DNA from: Niabella sp. | Lineage (GTDB): Bacteria; Bacteroidota; Bacteroidia; Chitinophagales; Chitinophagaceae | Direction: 5' to 3' | NCBI GenBank assembly: GCA_017744795.1 | Contig: JAGIAQ010000003.1 | Coordinates: 1 to 64,000, forward strand | Length of the DNA: 64,000 nucleotides | In this document: positions 1 to 11,000 of the stretch, piece by piece | Position numbering within the stretch: position 1 is the first letter of the stretch | Layout of the letters: each line of letters begins with the position of its first letter | Notes under the pieces: model-generated | Database searches by the model: none | What the model was told of the DNA's origin: nothing | Seen by the model: only the letters and a program-made list of their open reading frames with translations | Translations under genes and position numbers: made by a program

Positions 1-37
1 TGTTGAATACCCGGCTTGAAATTAAATTATCAGGAGG

Positions 38-634
38 ATGGCTTATAAAAAAACAGAAAAATATGATGAAGCGGTAACCGACGCCCTGATCGGGAATTAC
101 CGGAGCGTTATTGCGCACCTGGGCGAAGATCCTGAGCGGGAAGGCCTGCTAAAGACCCCTGAGCGGGTTGCCAAGGCCATGCAGGTGCTTACCAAGGGCT
201 ACGGAATGGACGCCCATGACATCATTAATTCAGCAAAATTTCATGAAGATGTAAGTGAGATGATCATTGTGAAGGACATTGAACTGTACAGTCTTTGCGA
301 GCACCATATGCTGCCCTTTTTTGGAAGAGCACATGTGGCCTATATTCCCAATGGGTGGATCACGGGGCTGAGTAAAATAGCGCGGGTGGTAGATGTATTC
401 TCGCATCGGCTGCAGGTACAGGAACGCCTGACGGTACAGATCATGAACGCCATTAAAGAAACCCTGAACCCGCTGGGCGTAGCCGTGGTAATAGAAGCCA
501 AACACTTGTGTATGATGATGCGCGGCGTACAGAAGCAGAATTCGGAAACAACGACCTCCGCATTCTTCGGGGAATTTGAAAAGGATTCTACCCGGAGTGA
601 ATTTATGAAACTGATCAGCGCACGTTTAAGTTAA
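38..634 (+). CDS. folE: GTP cyclohydrolase I
   Basis: 198-aa ORF with GTP cyclohydrolase I signatures ([70 protein letters not shown]). Confidence 0.97.
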   Translation: MAYKKTEKYDEAVTDALIGNYRSVIAHLGEDPEREGLLKTPERVAKAMQVLTKGYGMDAHDIINSAKFHEDVSEMIIVKDIELYSLCEHHMLPFFGRAHVAYIPNGWITGLSKIARVVDVFSHRLQVQERLTVQIMNAIKETLNPLGVAVVIEAKHLCMMMRGVQKQNSETTTSAFFGEFEKDSTRSEFMKLISARLS

Positions 635-659
635 AAGAACCAAAATAAATTTAGTGAAT

Positions 660-1550
660 ATGAAGCATGCAGTGGTATTTCCCGGACAGGGATCGCAGTT
701 TACGGGGATGGGAAAGGAGCACTATGAAAACAGCACTTTTGCAAAAAGACTTTTTGAGCAGGGTAATGAAGTATTAGGCTTTCGCATTTCAGATATTATG
801 TTTAACGGCACAGCCGATGAGCTGAAGGAAACAAAAGTTACACAGCCTGCCGTATTCCTGCATTCGATCGTTGCCTATAAGGCGATGGAAAATAATAATC
901 CGGATATGGTAGCCGGGCATTCCCTGGGCGAATTTTCTGCCCTGGTGGCCAACAACGTATTAGCATTTGAAGATGCGTTGCAGCTGGTGGCCGTGCGGGC
1001 TAACGCCATGCAAAAAGCCTGCGAGCTGCAACCTTCCACTATGGCTGCGGTTTTAAACCTTGCAGATGAAAAAGTAGAAGAGATCTGTAAGGCCATACAG
1101 GAAGAAACCGGCGAAATAGTAGTGCCCGCCAATTACAACTGCCCCGGGCAGCTGGTGATCAGTGGTACCTTAAACGGGATTAATATTGCCGTAGAACGGA
1201 TGAAGACAGCCGGCGCTAAACGAGCATTGGTATTGCCGGTTGGCGGAGCGTTTCATTCGCCCTTAATGGAGCCCGCGCGAAAAGAATTGCAGGAAGCCAT
1301 TGAAAAAACATCGTTTCACCAGCCGGCTTGCCCTATCTATCAGAATGTAGTTGCGAAGCCGGTTATGGATAAAGAAGAGATCAAGATCAACCTGATCGCA
1401 CAGTTGACAGGCGCGGTAAGGTGGACGCAAAGCGTACAGGAAATGATCGCCAACGGCGCCACCCAATTCACGGAAGCCGGACCGGGAAAAGTGCTGCAGG
1501 GGTTGATACAAAAAATAAATAAAGAAGTGGAAGTAAATGGGGTTAATTAA
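660..1550 (+). CDS. fabD: ACP S-malonyltransferase
   Basis: FPGQGSQFTGMG, GHSLGEFSAL and VGGAFHSPLM motifs. ATG at 660 preferred over the GTG at 654. Confidence 0.96.
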   Translation: MKHAVVFPGQGSQFTGMGKEHYENSTFAKRLFEQGNEVLGFRISDIMFNGTADELKETKVTQPAVFLHSIVAYKAMENNNPDMVAGHSLGEFSALVANNVLAFEDALQLVAVRANAMQKACELQPSTMAAVLNLADEKVEEICKAIQEETGEIVVPANYNCPGQLVISGTLNGINIAVERMKTAGAKRALVLPVGGAFHSPLMEPARKELQEAIEKTSFHQPACPIYQNVVAKPVMDKEEIKINLIAQLTGAVRWTQSVQEMIANGATQFTEAGPGKVLQGLIQKINKEVEVNGVN

Positions 1551-1583
1551 AACCCCATTTTTTTTGTAGAATAAATAAAGAAG

Positions 1584-2420
1584 ATGACAGTATTGCTATT
1601 TACGATAATCGTATTCGCCGGAGCCTTTGCAGCCGGAACGATCGGTTCTTTATCAGGATTGGGCGGAGGCATTATTATCATTCCGCTCTTATCGATCGGA
1701 CTGGGAGTTGATATTCATTATGCGATTGGTGCGGCATTGGTCTCGGTAATTGCAACCTCCTCGGGGTCTGCTGCAGCCTATGTAAGAGAAGGCATTACCA
1801 ATATGCGGCTGGGCATTTTCCTGGAAATAGCCACTACCTTTGGGGCTGTATCGGGGGCACTGATCGCTTCCATCGCTCCCGGCTCATTGATAGCTGTTCT
1901 TTTTGGTTTAACACTGATCTTCTCTTCCATCAATTCCCTGAGAAAAAAAGAAGAGCATTTGCTGACCTCCTCCAGCCCGCTGGCACAAAAGCTGAAACTA
2001 AACGGCAGCTATCCTGATGAAAACGGCAAACAAACCGTTTATGGAACCAAAAACGTATTGGGCGGTTTTGGCATGATGGGGTTGGCGGGCATGATGTCCG
2101 GGTTATTGGGCATTGGCTCCGGCGCCTTTAAAGTTATTGCCATGGACAATATCATGAAAATACCCTTTAAAGTGTCTACCACCACCAGCAATTTTATGAT
2201 GGGGGTTACAGCTATCGCCAGCACCGTTATTTATTTGCAAAAGGGATATATTCAACCCGCTATTTGCATGCCTACTATGATCGGAGTGCTGTTTGGATCC
2301 ATGACCGGCTCCCGGATCCTCCTGCGATCCAATCCGCAAAAACTGCGGCTTTTCTTTGCCATCCTTATTTTGCTGCTGGCAATAAATATGATCTATAACG
2401 GCTTCGCCGGAAAAATTTAA
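1584..2420 (+). CDS. TauE/SafE family sulfite exporter-type permease
   Basis: Multi-TM protein with the GSLSGLGGGIIIIPLL repeat and second repeat GMMSGLLGIGSGAFKV typical of TauE/SafE. Confidence 0.9.
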   Translation: MTVLLFTIIVFAGAFAAGTIGSLSGLGGGIIIIPLLSIGLGVDIHYAIGAALVSVIATSSGSAAAYVREGITNMRLGIFLEIATTFGAVSGALIASIAPGSLIAVLFGLTLIFSSINSLRKKEEHLLTSSSPLAQKLKLNGSYPDENGKQTVYGTKNVLGGFGMMGLAGMMSGLLGIGSGAFKVIAMDNIMKIPFKVSTTTSNFMMGVTAIASTVIYLQKGYIQPAICMPTMIGVLFGSMTGSRILLRSNPQKLRLFFAILILLLAINMIYNGFAGKI

Positions 2421-2425
2421 ACGCT

Positions 2426-2815
2426 ATGCCCAAAAATAATTTTACAGACAAGACCCTGCAAACGATTATCGGTAACCTGTTGCGTTATGGTGTATTACTG
2501 GCATTGGCAGTAGCTGCCGTCGGCGGTGCTTTTTACTTAAGCAGGCACGCCCATGAAACGGTGCACTACGAACAATTTACCGAGCAGGATAAAAACCTGG
2601 GGCAATTGGCTAAAGAAATCATTGAAGGACTGAAAGCCGGCAGCGGCACTGCCATCATCTTTGCCGGTATCATTATCCTTTTTTTGACCCCCGCCCTGCG
2701 GCTGGTATTGTCCTTATTTTCATTCCTTGCTGAAAAAGACTATTTGTATGTGACCATTACCTTAATTGTTATGGCCATCATCGCCACAAGTATTGTCTTG
2801 GGCCACAGCCATTAA
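2426..2815 (+). CDS. DUF1634 domain membrane protein
   Basis: Small 3-TM protein immediately downstream of the TauE/SafE gene; this pairing is typical of DUF1634. Confidence 0.8.
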   Translation: MPKNNFTDKTLQTIIGNLLRYGVLLALAVAAVGGAFYLSRHAHETVHYEQFTEQDKNLGQLAKEIIEGLKAGSGTAIIFAGIIILFLTPALRLVLSLFSFLAEKDYLYVTITLIVMAIIATSIVLGHSH

Positions 2816-3001
2816 GCGGGATCTGCATTTCAGTGAAAAGATCAGCTGCAGCGGCTCTGAAACACAGAAAGAAAACCACGCTGTATGCTCAGTGATTCTG
2901 TGCTTCAGTGGCAAAACACCCCGCGGCCACCAACACTTAACCGATCCTTAAAATACGGTATCAGCCTCATTTAGTATTTTCGCATAAACCGATCAGCGTA
3001 T

Positions 3002-4753
3002 ATGGGCGAATCAGCGGGCAGCAGCAGCGTTGCCGTACTAAATAAATGGTCTGCAGCAGCCCCGGGGGGCGTCAAAAATGAGCGCCGTGTTCTTTTCGGC
3101 TTTATGCTTGCCTGGTTCGTTATCAACTGTATTCAGGCGGCTTTTATGGGTTTAGATGGTGATGAGGCCTATTACTGGATGTTATCGCGCAAACTGCAGT
3201 GGAGTTATTTTGATCACCCGCCCATGGTAGCCCTCTTCATCAGGCTCGGTGAAAGTTTCGGCCATGGTTTTTTATTTACGCGACTGGGCACGGTTTTGCT
3301 ATCAACGCTGACCATTGGTCTTATTTACAGAGGGCTGCCGGGCTACCTGCAAAAACTAAAATGGTTTATCATTGTATATGCCGCCACCCTGGTGCTGAAT
3401 GTATATGCCTTCATCACCACCCCTGATGCCTGTCTGTTTTTCTTTGCGGCCCTGTTTTTCTGGCGCTACAAATATTTCCTCGAAAAAGAAAATCTAGCCA
3501 ACACCCTGTGGCTGGTCATCGCCATAACCGGCATGTTTTATAGTAAATACCATGGCATTTTACTGGTAGGCTTTGTAGTACTTTCCAATCCGCGGTTGTT
3601 GCTTAACAAATTTTTCTGGCTGATTGTAGCCTTGGTGACCCTGTTGTTCTTACCCTACCTGTACTGGCAGTACCATCACGACTGGGCCACGGTCCGTTTT
3701 CACCTGGTGGAACGCATTGCCAAACAATACGAGTTGAACTTTACCACCGATTACTTGCTGGGCCAGCTATTGATCTGGGGGCCCCTGACTTCCGTGGTAT
3801 TCTTTATCGCCATAGGAAAACTAAAAATAAAAGACCGGCTGATGCGGGCGCATGTTTTCATGTTTGCCGGCACTATCGGGTTCTTTTTAGTATCCTCTTT
3901 TAAAAACACCGTAGAGCCGCACTGGACGCTGATCGCGGGCGTTTCTTATGTTGCCCTGTTCTTGTTACTGCTGGTTAATGGCACGGAGCGGTTCAAAACC
4001 ATTTTCTTCAAGATCGCATATATCAACATCGGTCTGATCCTGCTGGCGCGTATTATTTTTCTTATCCCGGATGGGCCTGCCAATCTTATTGAGCATTTTC
4101 GTTCGTTTTCTTATGCAAAAACATGGGCAGACCAGGTTTATTCCACAGCCGGCAAAACACCCGTTGTCTTCGCCAGCTCCTATGCGCTTCCATCCCTGTA
4201 TCAATATTACCACCCTGATGCGCAAACCTTCGGCTATAACGACAAAGGCTACCGCAAGACCAATTTCAATATTGCCACGGACTGCTTTCTTGACGGGCAA
4301 TCCGTTCTGTATTACACACAAACCGACAAGCTGCTGCCGGGCGCCGGCACCGTCATTGAAAACGAATATAATTCCGGGCGTTTATTGCCCATCGATCATT
4401 ATGTGTGTGTACAGCCATTGAGAATTGCATTGGAGCATGCACCAGAAACCGCGCGGCCGGGACAAACCTTACTATTGACAATAACGCTTACCAATAAAGG
4501 AACGGCAGCCATCACACCCGATCCCAAACTTTTTATCGATTACGCATTTTTTATAGAGAAATATAATTTTATCAACTCCGATCAGCGTTTTATAATTCCA
4601 CACAAATCCCTGGCGCCGGGTGAAAGCATGCGGATCCGGATACCGGTAACAACGCCGGAGAAACCGGGCGCCTACAGACTGCTGTTCTCTATTGTAAACG
4701 GATTTATCCCCGGTAATTTCGCCAGCAATTTTTATGTTATTAAGGTGAAGTAG
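3002..4753 (+). CDS. ArnT/GT39-like glycosyltransferase membrane protein
   Basis: Multi-TM with GLDGDEAYYWMLSRKLQWSYFDHPPMVALFIRLG (DE...YFDHPP) signature of GT-C family 39/83 enzymes. Confidence 0.88.
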   Translation: MGESAGSSSVAVLNKWSAAAPGGVKNERRVLFGFMLAWFVINCIQAAFMGLDGDEAYYWMLSRKLQWSYFDHPPMVALFIRLGESFGHGFLFTRLGTVLLSTLTIGLIYRGLPGYLQKLKWFIIVYAATLVLNVYAFITTPDACLFFFAALFFWRYKYFLEKENLANTLWLVIAITGMFYSKYHGILLVGFVVLSNPRLLLNKFFWLIVALVTLLFLPYLYWQYHHDWATVRFHLVERIAKQYELNFTTDYLLGQLLIWGPLTSVVFFIAIGKLKIKDRLMRAHVFMFAGTIGFFLVSSFKNTVEPHWTLIAGVSYVALFLLLLVNGTERFKTIFFKIAYINIGLILLARIIFLIPDGPANLIEHFRSFSYAKTWADQVYSTAGKTPVVFASSYALPSLYQYYHPDAQTFGYNDKGYRKTNFNIATDCFLDGQSVLYYTQTDKLLPGAGTVIENEYNSGRLLPIDHYVCVQPLRIALEHAPETARPGQTLLLTITLTNKGTAAITPDPKLFIDYAFFIEKYNFINSDQRFIIPHKSLAPGESMRIRIPVTTPEKPGAYRLLFSIVNGFIPGNFASNFYVIKVK

Positions 4754-4803
4754 TGATTATTCTGCAACTTTTTGTTTATCCTATTCTGTTCCCTTTCAAT
4801 TTG

Positions 4804-4944
4804 GCTCCGTAGGAGCACTGTGTTTGTAGAATGATTTTCGTTTAAGAGGGCGGCTCCGTTAGGCGCCGCGTAAAACACGAGGCTCCGATGGAGCCCTGAT
4901 CTTCTGCCCCAAACATGCTATAAACACGCTGCTCCTGACGGAGC
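4804..4944. repeat. Cluster of four short palindromes of the GCTCCGTAGGAGC type
   Basis: 4804-4816 gctccgtaggagc; 4852-4867 ggctccgttaggcgcc (imperfect); 4881-4895 ggctccgatggagcc; 4931-4944 gctcctgacggagc. Confidence 0.85.
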
Positions 4945-5015
4945 AACGCAACTTTTTAATGTAATGACATTGACGCTCCAAAAACAATTGAAAGCTTTGT
5001 TCCGGCCTGCCATCA

Positions 5016-6974
5016 TTATTTGCCAGGCGCAATCAACTGATTCCTGATGATACGATTATTATATTGCTGAATAAAGGCTTTTAGCTGCTGCTCCATGCCC
5101 GGCACCAGCTGCACCGAATCTTTGAGAATATCTTTTTTCATCAACCGATCCGCTTTATAATTAAACAGACCGGTGGCCTTGTTACCATCAAAGAAAAGCA
5201 GGTTGGTGCCATTGATCCAGCGGTAGCCACCGGAATACTGGTAAGCAAACCCCGGTCCCTGCCGGTGCAATACGCTTTCGCCAAAGGCCAGGTAAGGCTT
5301 ATCATAATGCAGGTAATCCAACACGGTTGGCATTACATCCAGCTGCTGGATCACTCCCGGATCCACCCCATGGAAACTGCTGTCGCCGGGCGCGTACAAA
5401 AGAATAGGAATGGCATAATCACCCCAGGCATTTTGGTATTCGGGGTGATGAGTTACCGTGGCATGATCGGCAGAAATTACAAACAGTGTATTTTTAAACC
5501 AGGGCTGCTGCTGCGCCTTCGCAAAGAATTTGTGCAGGGCCATATCAGTATAACCAATACATTCCATTACAGGCAATGGCCCCTTTTTGAAAACGCCGGT
5601 ATATTGCGCCGGCACCTTAAACGGGTCATGCGAGGAAACTGAAAAGATGCTGGAGAAGAAGGGCTGCGGAAAGCCATTGAGCTTTTGCTCAAAAAACTGG
5701 AAAAAAGGTTCATCCCAGATGCCCCAGATACCGTCGTAATCAGCGTTATTATTGTATTCGGTCTTGCCAAAATAATGTTCAATGCCGATCATTTTCGTGT
5801 AAGATAAAAAGCCCATTGATCCGTTCGGCGCACCGTGAAAGAACGAGGTATAATAGCCTTTTTCCGCAAGCAGCCGGGGCAAGCTCTTGGTACTGTCCGA
5901 TACATAGGGGGTCAATACAAACGGATCCTGGCCACCGGGGATGCTGGCCAATAAGGAAGGAATTGCCTCGATCGATTTGCGCCCGTTAGCAAATGAATTC
6001 CAATAAACCTTACTCACCGATGCCAGCGAATCAAGAAAGGGTGTAAAGCCCGCGTACGTGCCGTTGTCCAGGTTTTTGTTATAAAATCCTACAGATTCTT
6101 TGCCAAAGCTTTCCAAAATAATAATCACGACATTCTTTTTGGCAAAAGGCAGACTGTCTTTGGGATAATGCAGCGGCGTGTAAATTTGCTCCACTTCCGC
6201 ATCCGAAAAATAATGCAGTTCCTTTAACGGTTTCACGCCGATCGTACGCACAAAAACAAAGGGAGTGTTCAACACCAGGTACACTTCATGCGGACGCTTT
6301 ACATATTCGCCGGCATCGTTTATAGTGATGGGACGGGTACTGTGTTTATAGCCTCCGCGAATGCCTCCGATGGCTAGTGTAATACTGGCCGCAAATACCA
6401 GCGATGCCGTTATATAATAGGTTCGTTTCGATAGCGGCCAGCGGCGTTCCCGGATCGTTACCCTGTTATATAACCACACCATCAACACAAGCAATGCGGC
6501 AAACAACAGCACAACATACCAGTACGTGATCAAAAAATGAACCGCGAGGCTACCTGTATTTTGCTCATGTGAAAATTCGTTGAATACAGTAGTGGTCGTC
6601 CGCTTCAGCGTAAATCGGTAATAGATAAAATCGATTGCATTTAAAAGTAATGCCACGCCGTTAAACAGGTAAAAAACCCATTGCACCAGTTTTTGATACC
6701 CCCTGCTGATCCTGATGGAGTAAGGAATCGGCACGGTCATCAATACGATCATCAGGCCGTTCCAGTAAAAGAGTGCGGCTACATCAAAAACCAATCCGCC
6801 CTGCAGCAGCTTCCCCCAATCGCCCAAAACGATATCGGGAAATAACCCCTTGTTTAAAAAATAAAACAGGAACCGGCAAATCAAAAACAGCAGCAGCACC
6901 AGGGCCAGGCGGTAGGCCAATACTGCATAATAACCCCATTCAATTATACGCTTTCTTTTGGTCATATCAGGCAT
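5016..6974 (-). CDS. LTA synthase-like sulfatase-fold membrane phosphotransferase
   Basis: N-terminal TM helices, then NVVIIILESFGKESVGFYN, SFANGRKSIEAIPSLLASIP and SADHATVTHHPEY, typical of LTA synthase family proteins. Confidence 0.9.
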   Translation of the reverse strand: MPDMTKRKRIIEWGYYAVLAYRLALVLLLFLICRFLFYFLNKGLFPDIVLGDWGKLLQGGLVFDVAALFYWNGLMIVLMTVPIPYSIRISRGYQKLVQWVFYLFNGVALLLNAIDFIYYRFTLKRTTTTVFNEFSHEQNTGSLAVHFLITYWYVVLLFAALLVLMVWLYNRVTIRERRWPLSKRTYYITASLVFAASITLAIGGIRGGYKHSTRPITINDAGEYVKRPHEVYLVLNTPFVFVRTIGVKPLKELHYFSDAEVEQIYTPLHYPKDSLPFAKKNVVIIILESFGKESVGFYNKNLDNGTYAGFTPFLDSLASVSKVYWNSFANGRKSIEAIPSLLASIPGGQDPFVLTPYVSDSTKSLPRLLAEKGYYTSFFHGAPNGSMGFLSYTKMIGIEHYFGKTEYNNNADYDGIWGIWDEPFFQFFEQKLNGFPQPFFSSIFSVSSHDPFKVPAQYTGVFKKGPLPVMECIGYTDMALHKFFAKAQQQPWFKNTLFVISADHATVTHHPEYQNAWGDYAIPILLYAPGDSSFHGVDPGVIQQLDVMPTVLDYLHYDKPYLAFGESVLHRQGPGFAYQYSGGYRWINGTNLLFFDGNKATGLFNYKADRLMKKDILKDSVQLVPGMEQQLKAFIQQYNNRIIRNQLIAPGK

Positions 6975-7878
6975 TTATCGTTCGTTCATCAGCCGGGGCA
7001 TCCTCCGGTTGTGCGCGTTCTTTTCTGAATAAAACAGGGATGGCGGTAAGCGCCATTGCCATGGTAATAAGATAAAAACTAAGACTTATAGAAACGGCAA
7101 GGTCTTTATCAAGCTCCAGGGTAGTTGCCCCCCAAACAATAACCACTTCCCGCGCGCCCAATCCCCCCACACTGAATGGAAACAGGGATGCCAGGGAAGA
7201 GGCCATAAAAATGGCAAAATAAGGCCAGTAGCTCGTTGGGCAACCCAGCGCCTTTAAAATAAAAGACACGGTTACCAGCTGGAGCGCCTGCGTACAGATC
7301 GCTATTAAATGAATCCTGACAAAATGCTGGCTGACTTTTTTAAAAAACCGGCGCAGCACCCAATAATATAAAATAGTGCCTACCCCAACAGCCGGCAGGA
7401 TCCACCAACTGTATTCCTGTATGCGCGGCAATACTGTACTGAATAAAGCCACCAGCAAACACAGCGCCCACAGGCCGCTCAGGCGGTCAAAAAAAACGGC
7501 GGAAAAAACTTCTTTACGGGTGGTAAACGGATACCGCTGTTTCAATATGATGATCTTATACCCATCGCCGCCGATCCCCCCGGGTAAAAAAAGATTATAG
7601 AACATTCCTAAAAGATACAGCCGGAAGTTGGAACGCGCGCTGATGGGCAACCCGATATTACGAAAGAAATGCAGCAGGCGAACAGAAGTTGTCACCTGGC
7701 AAAATATAAAAGCCGCAATGGCCGGCGCCAGCCACCAGGGATTTGCCTCCTTCCATAGCCGTTGCAATGCAGCAATATCCACTTTCGTGTATACCAGCCA
7801 CAGCGCAAGAATGGTAAAGCCAACTTTTAACAGCGGTTTTAAAACAGACCAGGCTTTTTTTCCGTTATTTCCATCCAT
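6967..7878 (-). CDS. Lysylphosphatidylglycerol synthase TM region / UPF0104 family membrane protein
   Basis: Multi-TM protein with NLFLPGGIGGDGYKI and PFSVGGLGAREVV motifs. Its 3' end overlaps the LTA synthase-like start by 8 nt. Confidence 0.85.
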   Translation of the reverse strand: MDGNNGKKAWSVLKPLLKVGFTILALWLVYTKVDIAALQRLWKEANPWWLAPAIAAFIFCQVTTSVRLLHFFRNIGLPISARSNFRLYLLGMFYNLFLPGGIGGDGYKIIILKQRYPFTTRKEVFSAVFFDRLSGLWALCLLVALFSTVLPRIQEYSWWILPAVGVGTILYYWVLRRFFKKVSQHFVRIHLIAICTQALQLVTVSFILKALGCPTSYWPYFAIFMASSLASLFPFSVGGLGAREVVIVWGATTLELDKDLAVSISLSFYLITMAMALTAIPVLFRKERAQPEDAPADERTINA

Positions 7879-7975
7879 AAATCATCTGCAAACTTAGCGC
7901 TAATTAGTTAATAGTTAATAGTCAAGGGCTCACATGCAAAGATCTGAACATCGAACGACAAACCCTAAAGTTCCG

Positions 7976-7983
7976 TATCTTTG
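7976..7983 (+). promoter_or_regulatory. Putative secA promoter -7 element (TATCTTTG)
   Basis: Matches Bacteroidota consensus TAnnTTTG, about 95 nt upstream of secA. Confidence 0.55.
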
Positions 7984-8077
7984 CACCCCGCTCGTAAAGA
8001 GCTGTCAAAATGGCTTAAAACAGGTATAGCACTGTTTTTGAAGGGATACAAACTTTATAAAAATATACGCAAAAGAT

Positions 8078-11000
8078 ATGTTCGAGTTCTTATCAAAAAT
8101 GTTTGGCGGCAGCAAATCTGAAAAAGATGTTAAGAAGATTTCGCCTGTTGTTGAACAAATCAACAAAAATTTCATTCAGTACCAGTCGATTAGCAATGAT
8201 GAGTTGCGTAATAAAACCCATGAATTCCGCCGCCGCATCAACGAGCGGCTTACTGAAATTGATGGCAAAATCGCTGACCTGAACCGGCAGGCCGATGAGC
8301 TGCCCCACGAAGACCTCTTGCAAAAAGACGCTATTTACCGACAGGTAGATGAATTAAAAAAAGACCGGGATAAGGAAATAGAAAAAGTACTGGAGGAAAT
8401 CCTTCCTGAAGCTTTTGCTGTTGTTAAAGAAACGGCGCGTCGTTTTTCAGGCAACCCGGAAATGGTGTCGAAGGCTACTGATCTGGACCGGGAGCTGGCC
8501 AAAAAAGCGGAATATATTACAATTAACGGCGATGACGCCATCTATAAAAATACCTGGAAAGCTGCCGGAGGGCAAATTACCTGGAACATGGTGCACTATG
8601 ATGTGCAGCTGATCGGCGGATCGGTGTTGCATTCCGGTAAAATTTCAGAAATGGCCACCGGGGAAGGTAAAACCCTTGTTTCTACACTACCCGCTTACCT
8701 CAATGCCCTTGCGGGCGAAGGAGTGCACGTGGTTACGGTGAACGATTACCTGGCCCGTCGTGACCAGGAGTGGAACGGGCCGGTATTTGAATGGCTGGGC
8801 CTGCGGGTAGATTGTATCGACAAACATCAACCCAACTCTGCCGAGCGCCGCAATGCTTATTTGGCGGATATTACCTACGGTACTAATAACGAATTTGGTT
8901 TTGATTACCTGCGGGATAATATGGTGCACAATGCTTCCGAAATGGTGCAGCGGAAACACCATTACGCTATGGTGGATGAGGTGGATAGCGTATTGATCGA
9001 TGATGCCCGTACGCCGCTGATCATTAGCGGCCCTGTGGATCATGCAGACGAGCAGCAATACCATATTCACAAGCCCCGCGTAGAACAATTATACCGCGAG
9101 CAGGAACGCATTGTACGGAATAACTTAAACGAAGCCAAACGCCTTTTTGAAAAGGGAGAAGATGATCCCAAAACCGGCGGATTGTACTTATACCGTGCCT
9201 TTCGGGGATTACCCAAATACAGCCCGCTGATCAAATATTTAAGTGAGCCGGGGGTAAAAGTAAAAATGCAAAAAGCGGAAAACTATTACCTGCAGGAGCA
9301 AGAGCGCAATATGAAAATAGTGGACGAAGACCTGCTGTTTAAGATCGATGAAAAGACCAATTCGGTAGATCTTACCGAAAAAGGACTGGCCATGATCACC
9401 AAAGTTGGGGAGGACACCGACTTCTTTGTATTGCCCGATATTGGTGCGGCCCTGGCCGATGTGGAGAAAAACGATAACAGCGCAGAAGATAAATTAAAGC
9501 AGAAAGAAGCCCTGCTAAATGATTATTCTCAAAAAGCCGACCGCATTCACTCTGTGCAGCAATTATTAAAGGCATATGCCCTGTTCCAGAAAGATGATGA
9601 ATATGTGATTGTGGATGGTGCGATCAAGATCGTGGATGAGCAAACCGGTCGTATCATGGAAGGCCGCCGTTATTCAGACGGCTTGCACCAGGCACTGGAA
9701 GCGAAAGAAAATGTGAAGATCGAAGCGGCTACCCAAACCTACGCTACCATTACGTTACAGAACTATTTCAGGATGTACCACAAGCTGGCCGGTATGACGG
9801 GTACCGCAGAAACAGAGGCGGGCGAGCTGTGGAGTATTTACAAACTGGACGTAGTTACAATTCCTACCAACGTTCCAATCATCCGTAAGGACGAGCAGGA
9901 CCTGGTGTATAAAACCAAGCGTGAAAAGTATAAGGCCGTTATCGACGAGATCGAAAAACTGCGCGGCGAAGGACGACCCGTCCTGGTGGGTACTACATCC
10001 GTTGAGATCAGTGAATTACTAAGCCGGATGCTGCAGCAGAAAAAAATTCCGCATAATGTTTTAAACGCCAAACAGCACGCACGCGAAGCCGAGATCGTTG
10101 CGGAAGCGGGCTTAGCCGGTGCCATCACCATCGCCACCAACATGGCGGGCAGAGGTACCGACATTAAACTGGGGCCGGGCGTAAAAGAAGCGGGCGGATT
10201 GGCCATTATTGGTACCGAACGCCATGAAAGCCGCCGGGTAGACCGCCAGCTGCGGGGTCGTGCCGGCCGCCAGGGTGACCCGGGTAGTTCCTTATTCTAT
10301 GTGTCGCTGGAAGATGACCTGATGCGGATGTTTGGTAGCGAACGTATTGCCGGAATGATGGATAAGCTGGGCTACAAAGAAGGCGATGTGATCCAGCACA
10401 GTATGATCAGTAACAGTATTCAGCGGGCACAGAAGAAGGTGGAAGAAAACAACTTCGGTATCCGCAAACGCCTGCTGGAGTATGATGACGTAATGAATAA
10501 ACAGCGAAACGCCATTTATGAAAAACGCAATCACGCGTTATTTGGCGACCGTTTATCACTGGATATCGATAATGCATTCTCTATTGTAGCAGAAAGTCTG
10601 GCCACCTCTTTTAAAGAGCAGGAAGATTTTGAAGGATTTAAACTGGCCTGTATCGTAAATTTCGGAATGGATACTTCCATTAATGAAGAAGCCTTCCATA
10701 CAACAGACCCATCCAAACTGGCCGATCAGCTATATGCTGAAGCACTGGCGCGTTATGCCGATCATAACGGTGGTGTGCAAAGTCAGGCCGTGCCCGTGTT
10801 CCGCGATATCCGTACTTCACAGGGCGCGCATATCGAAAATGTGATCGTTCCTTTTACAGACGGACGCAAGACTATTAATGTGCTCGCACCGCTGGACAAA
10901 ACCATTACCTCTGAAGGCCGGGAGCTGGTATCCAGCATGGAAAAATCCATTACTCTTGCAGTGATCGATGATGCCTGGAAAGAGCATTTACGCGCTATGG

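Noticed and set aside
230-505. Antisense ORF inside folE, and many similar ORFs antisense to or out of frame with strong genes (e.g. 875-1132, 1263-1511, 8687-9088, 9838-10206, 31556-32149, 60379-61215, 61832-62413)
   Set aside because: They lie wholly inside confidently identified genes and show no domain or independent signal.
4804-4944. Considered as a CRISPR array
   Set aside because: Repeat units are short, unequal palindromes with irregular spacing, and there are no cas genes nearby.
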